Assembly: GCA_023389545.1 (NCBI GenBank)
Contig: JAEWEI010000375.1
Location: 1-6,238, forward strand
Source: Actinomycetes bacterium
GTDB taxonomy: Bacteria > Actinomycetota > Actinomycetes > Actinomycetales > Cellulomonadaceae
DNA: 6,238 nt
Direction of reading: 5' to 3'
Position 1 is the first letter of the stretch, and every line of letters begins with the position of its first letter. Positions 5,404-6,238 of this stretch are shown here, one piece after another. A program made the position numbers and the translations under genes. The notes beneath the pieces are model-generated. The model worked only from the letters and a program-made list of their open reading frames with translations. It searched no databases and had not been told where the DNA came from.

Positions 5404-6238
5404 TGAGCGCACCCGCCGTCCCCGCCGCGACGACAGCCGTCGAGGTCCCCTGGGGCGCGACGTGGCCGCTGCTCGAGGAGTTCCGCGCCCTCGCCGCCGA
5501 GCGGCGCGTGGTGCCCGTGGTGCGGCGCCTGCTCGCGGACGACGTGACGCCGGTTGGCCTGTACCGGACGCTCGCGCAGGGGCGCCCGGGGACGTTCATC
5601 CTGGAGTCCGCGGAGTCGGACGGCGCCTGGTCGCGATACTCGTTCATCGGCGTGCGGTCGCGTGCGACCTTGACGGCGCGTGAGGGGCGCGCGGTGTGGC
5701 ACGGCGACGTCCCGGTGGGGGTGCCGCTCGACGGCGACCCTGTCGAGGTGCTCGGCGCGACGCTCGAGGTGCTGCGCACTCCCGCAGTGCCGGGCCTGCC
5801 CCCGCTCACCGGGGGGCTGGTCGGCGCCCTCGGCTGGGACGTGGTGCGGCACTGGGAGCCGACTCTGCCGGCCCGGGCCCCCGAGGAGCTCGGCGTGCCG
5901 GAGCTGACCATGTGCCTGGCGAGCGACCTCGCGGTGGTCGACCACCACGACGGCTCGGTGTGGCTGATCGCCAACGCGATCAACTTCGACGACACCGACG
6001 AGCGGGTCGACGACGCGCACACCGACGCCCTGGCCCGGCTGGACGCGATGCAGGAGGGCCTGCTGCGCCCGGCGCCCCCCGCGGCGTCGGCTCTGGCGGG
6101 CGCGCCAGAGCCGGTCCTCGAGTTCCGCACCGCACGCGAAAACTTCGAGGCGTCGGTGCGCGCGGGCCAGGAGGCCATCCGCGACGGCGAGGTGTTCCAG
6201 GTGGTCCTCTCCCAGCGCCTGGACCTGGAGTGCGCCGC
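5403..6238 (+). CDS. trpE: Anthranilate synthase component I TrpE (5' part)
   Basis: TrpE converts chorismate to anthranilate, using ammonia supplied by TrpG, as the committed step of tryptophan synthesis. The window holds 278 residues of a protein normally near 500; the gene runs off the right edge with no stop. The N-terminal domain has FILESAES (66-72), matching the conserved LLES-type element of the tryptophan feedback site, then WSRYSFIG (77-83), and GGLVGALGWDVVRHWE (137-152), the counterpart of the usual GG.VGYLGYD segment. After a Pro/Ala-rich linker (about 222-238) the chorismate-binding domain begins, with FRTARENFEASV and the near-invariant GEVFQVVLSQR (262-272). The start ATG 5403 is chosen from its ribosome-binding site; ATG 5400 would add one Met. 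The gene overlaps the hisI stop by one base, so no trp leader-peptide attenuator can lie directly before it. An 11-bp inverted repeat falls in the linker. Confidence 0.95.
   Translation, partial: MSAPAVPAATTAVEVPWGATWPLLEEFRALAAERRVVPVVRRLLADDVTPVGLYRTLAQGRPGTFILESAESDGAWSRYSFIGVRSRATLTAREGRAVWHGDVPVGVPLDGDPVEVLGATLEVLRTPAVPGLPPLTGGLVGALGWDVVRHWEPTLPARAPEELGVPELTMCLASDLAVVDHHDGSVWLIANAINFDDTDERVDDAHTDALARLDAMQEGLLRPAPPAASALAGAPEPVLEFRTARENFEASVRAGQEAIRDGEVFQVVLSQRLDLECA
6088..6113. repeat. Perfect 11-bp inverted repeat inside trpE
   Basis: CGGCTCTGGCG and CGCCAGAGCCG are exact reverse complements separated by the four bases GGCG, with two possible G-U pairs extending the RNA stem outward. 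It lies in the codons of the low-conservation linker between the N-terminal and chorismate-binding domains (roughly residues 229-237). No T-run follows. A perfect stem this long is more than expected even at high GC, but its function is unknown. Confidence 0.8.

Noticed and set aside
2968..5412. Minus-strand open frame of 814 codons antisense to the second ABC gene and hisI
   Set aside because: It has the same low-complexity His/Arg/Gly-rich composition. It lies opposite two confident genes, so it is a by-product of few stop codons at high GC.

Overview
The window is very GC-rich (clearly above 70 percent by eye, with G or C at almost every third codon position). It reads as chromosomal DNA of a high-GC actinobacterium. 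The gene content supports this: a monofunctional hisI directly coupled to trpE, a TIGR03085-type protein of the mycothiol-dependent maleylpyruvate isomerase/DinB superfamily, and GTG starts. An order such as Micrococcales (for example relatives of Cellulomonas) is a reasonable guess, but the sequence alone does not prove it.

Layout, left to right. Bases 1-398 are the 3' end of hisF on the plus strand. A convergent minus-strand gene (415-1065) encodes a TIGR03085-family putative metal-binding protein. A 94-bp divergent intergenic region (1066-1159) separates it from a plus-strand run: two half-size ABC exporter genes joined by an ATGA overlap (1160-3043 and 3040-4893), a 57-bp gap with two small hairpins, hisI (4951-5403), and trpE (from 5403, cut off by the window end). 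There is no gene-free stretch longer than 94 bp, and I see no tRNA, rRNA, CRISPR array, insertion sequence or integrase.

How the genes fit together. HisF and HisI are histidine-biosynthesis enzymes, and TrpE commits chorismate to tryptophan. This is a his-to-trp junction. The ABC pair is a predicted heterodimeric exporter sitting inside the junction. Its first subunit lacks the A-loop aromatic, the catalytic glutamate and the H-loop histidine. The second keeps all three but has LSAGE in place of LSGGQ. All of these changes fall in the same composite ATP site, so the pair should have one degenerate and one hydrolytic site, as in known asymmetric exporters. Its substrate cannot be read from the sequence.

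The region is mostly ordinary metabolism. I do not see an undescribed system here. The items most worth a second look are the asymmetric exporter in an amino-acid locus, a perfect 11-bp inverted repeat inside trpE, and the hairpin that overlaps the likely hisI ribosome-binding site.
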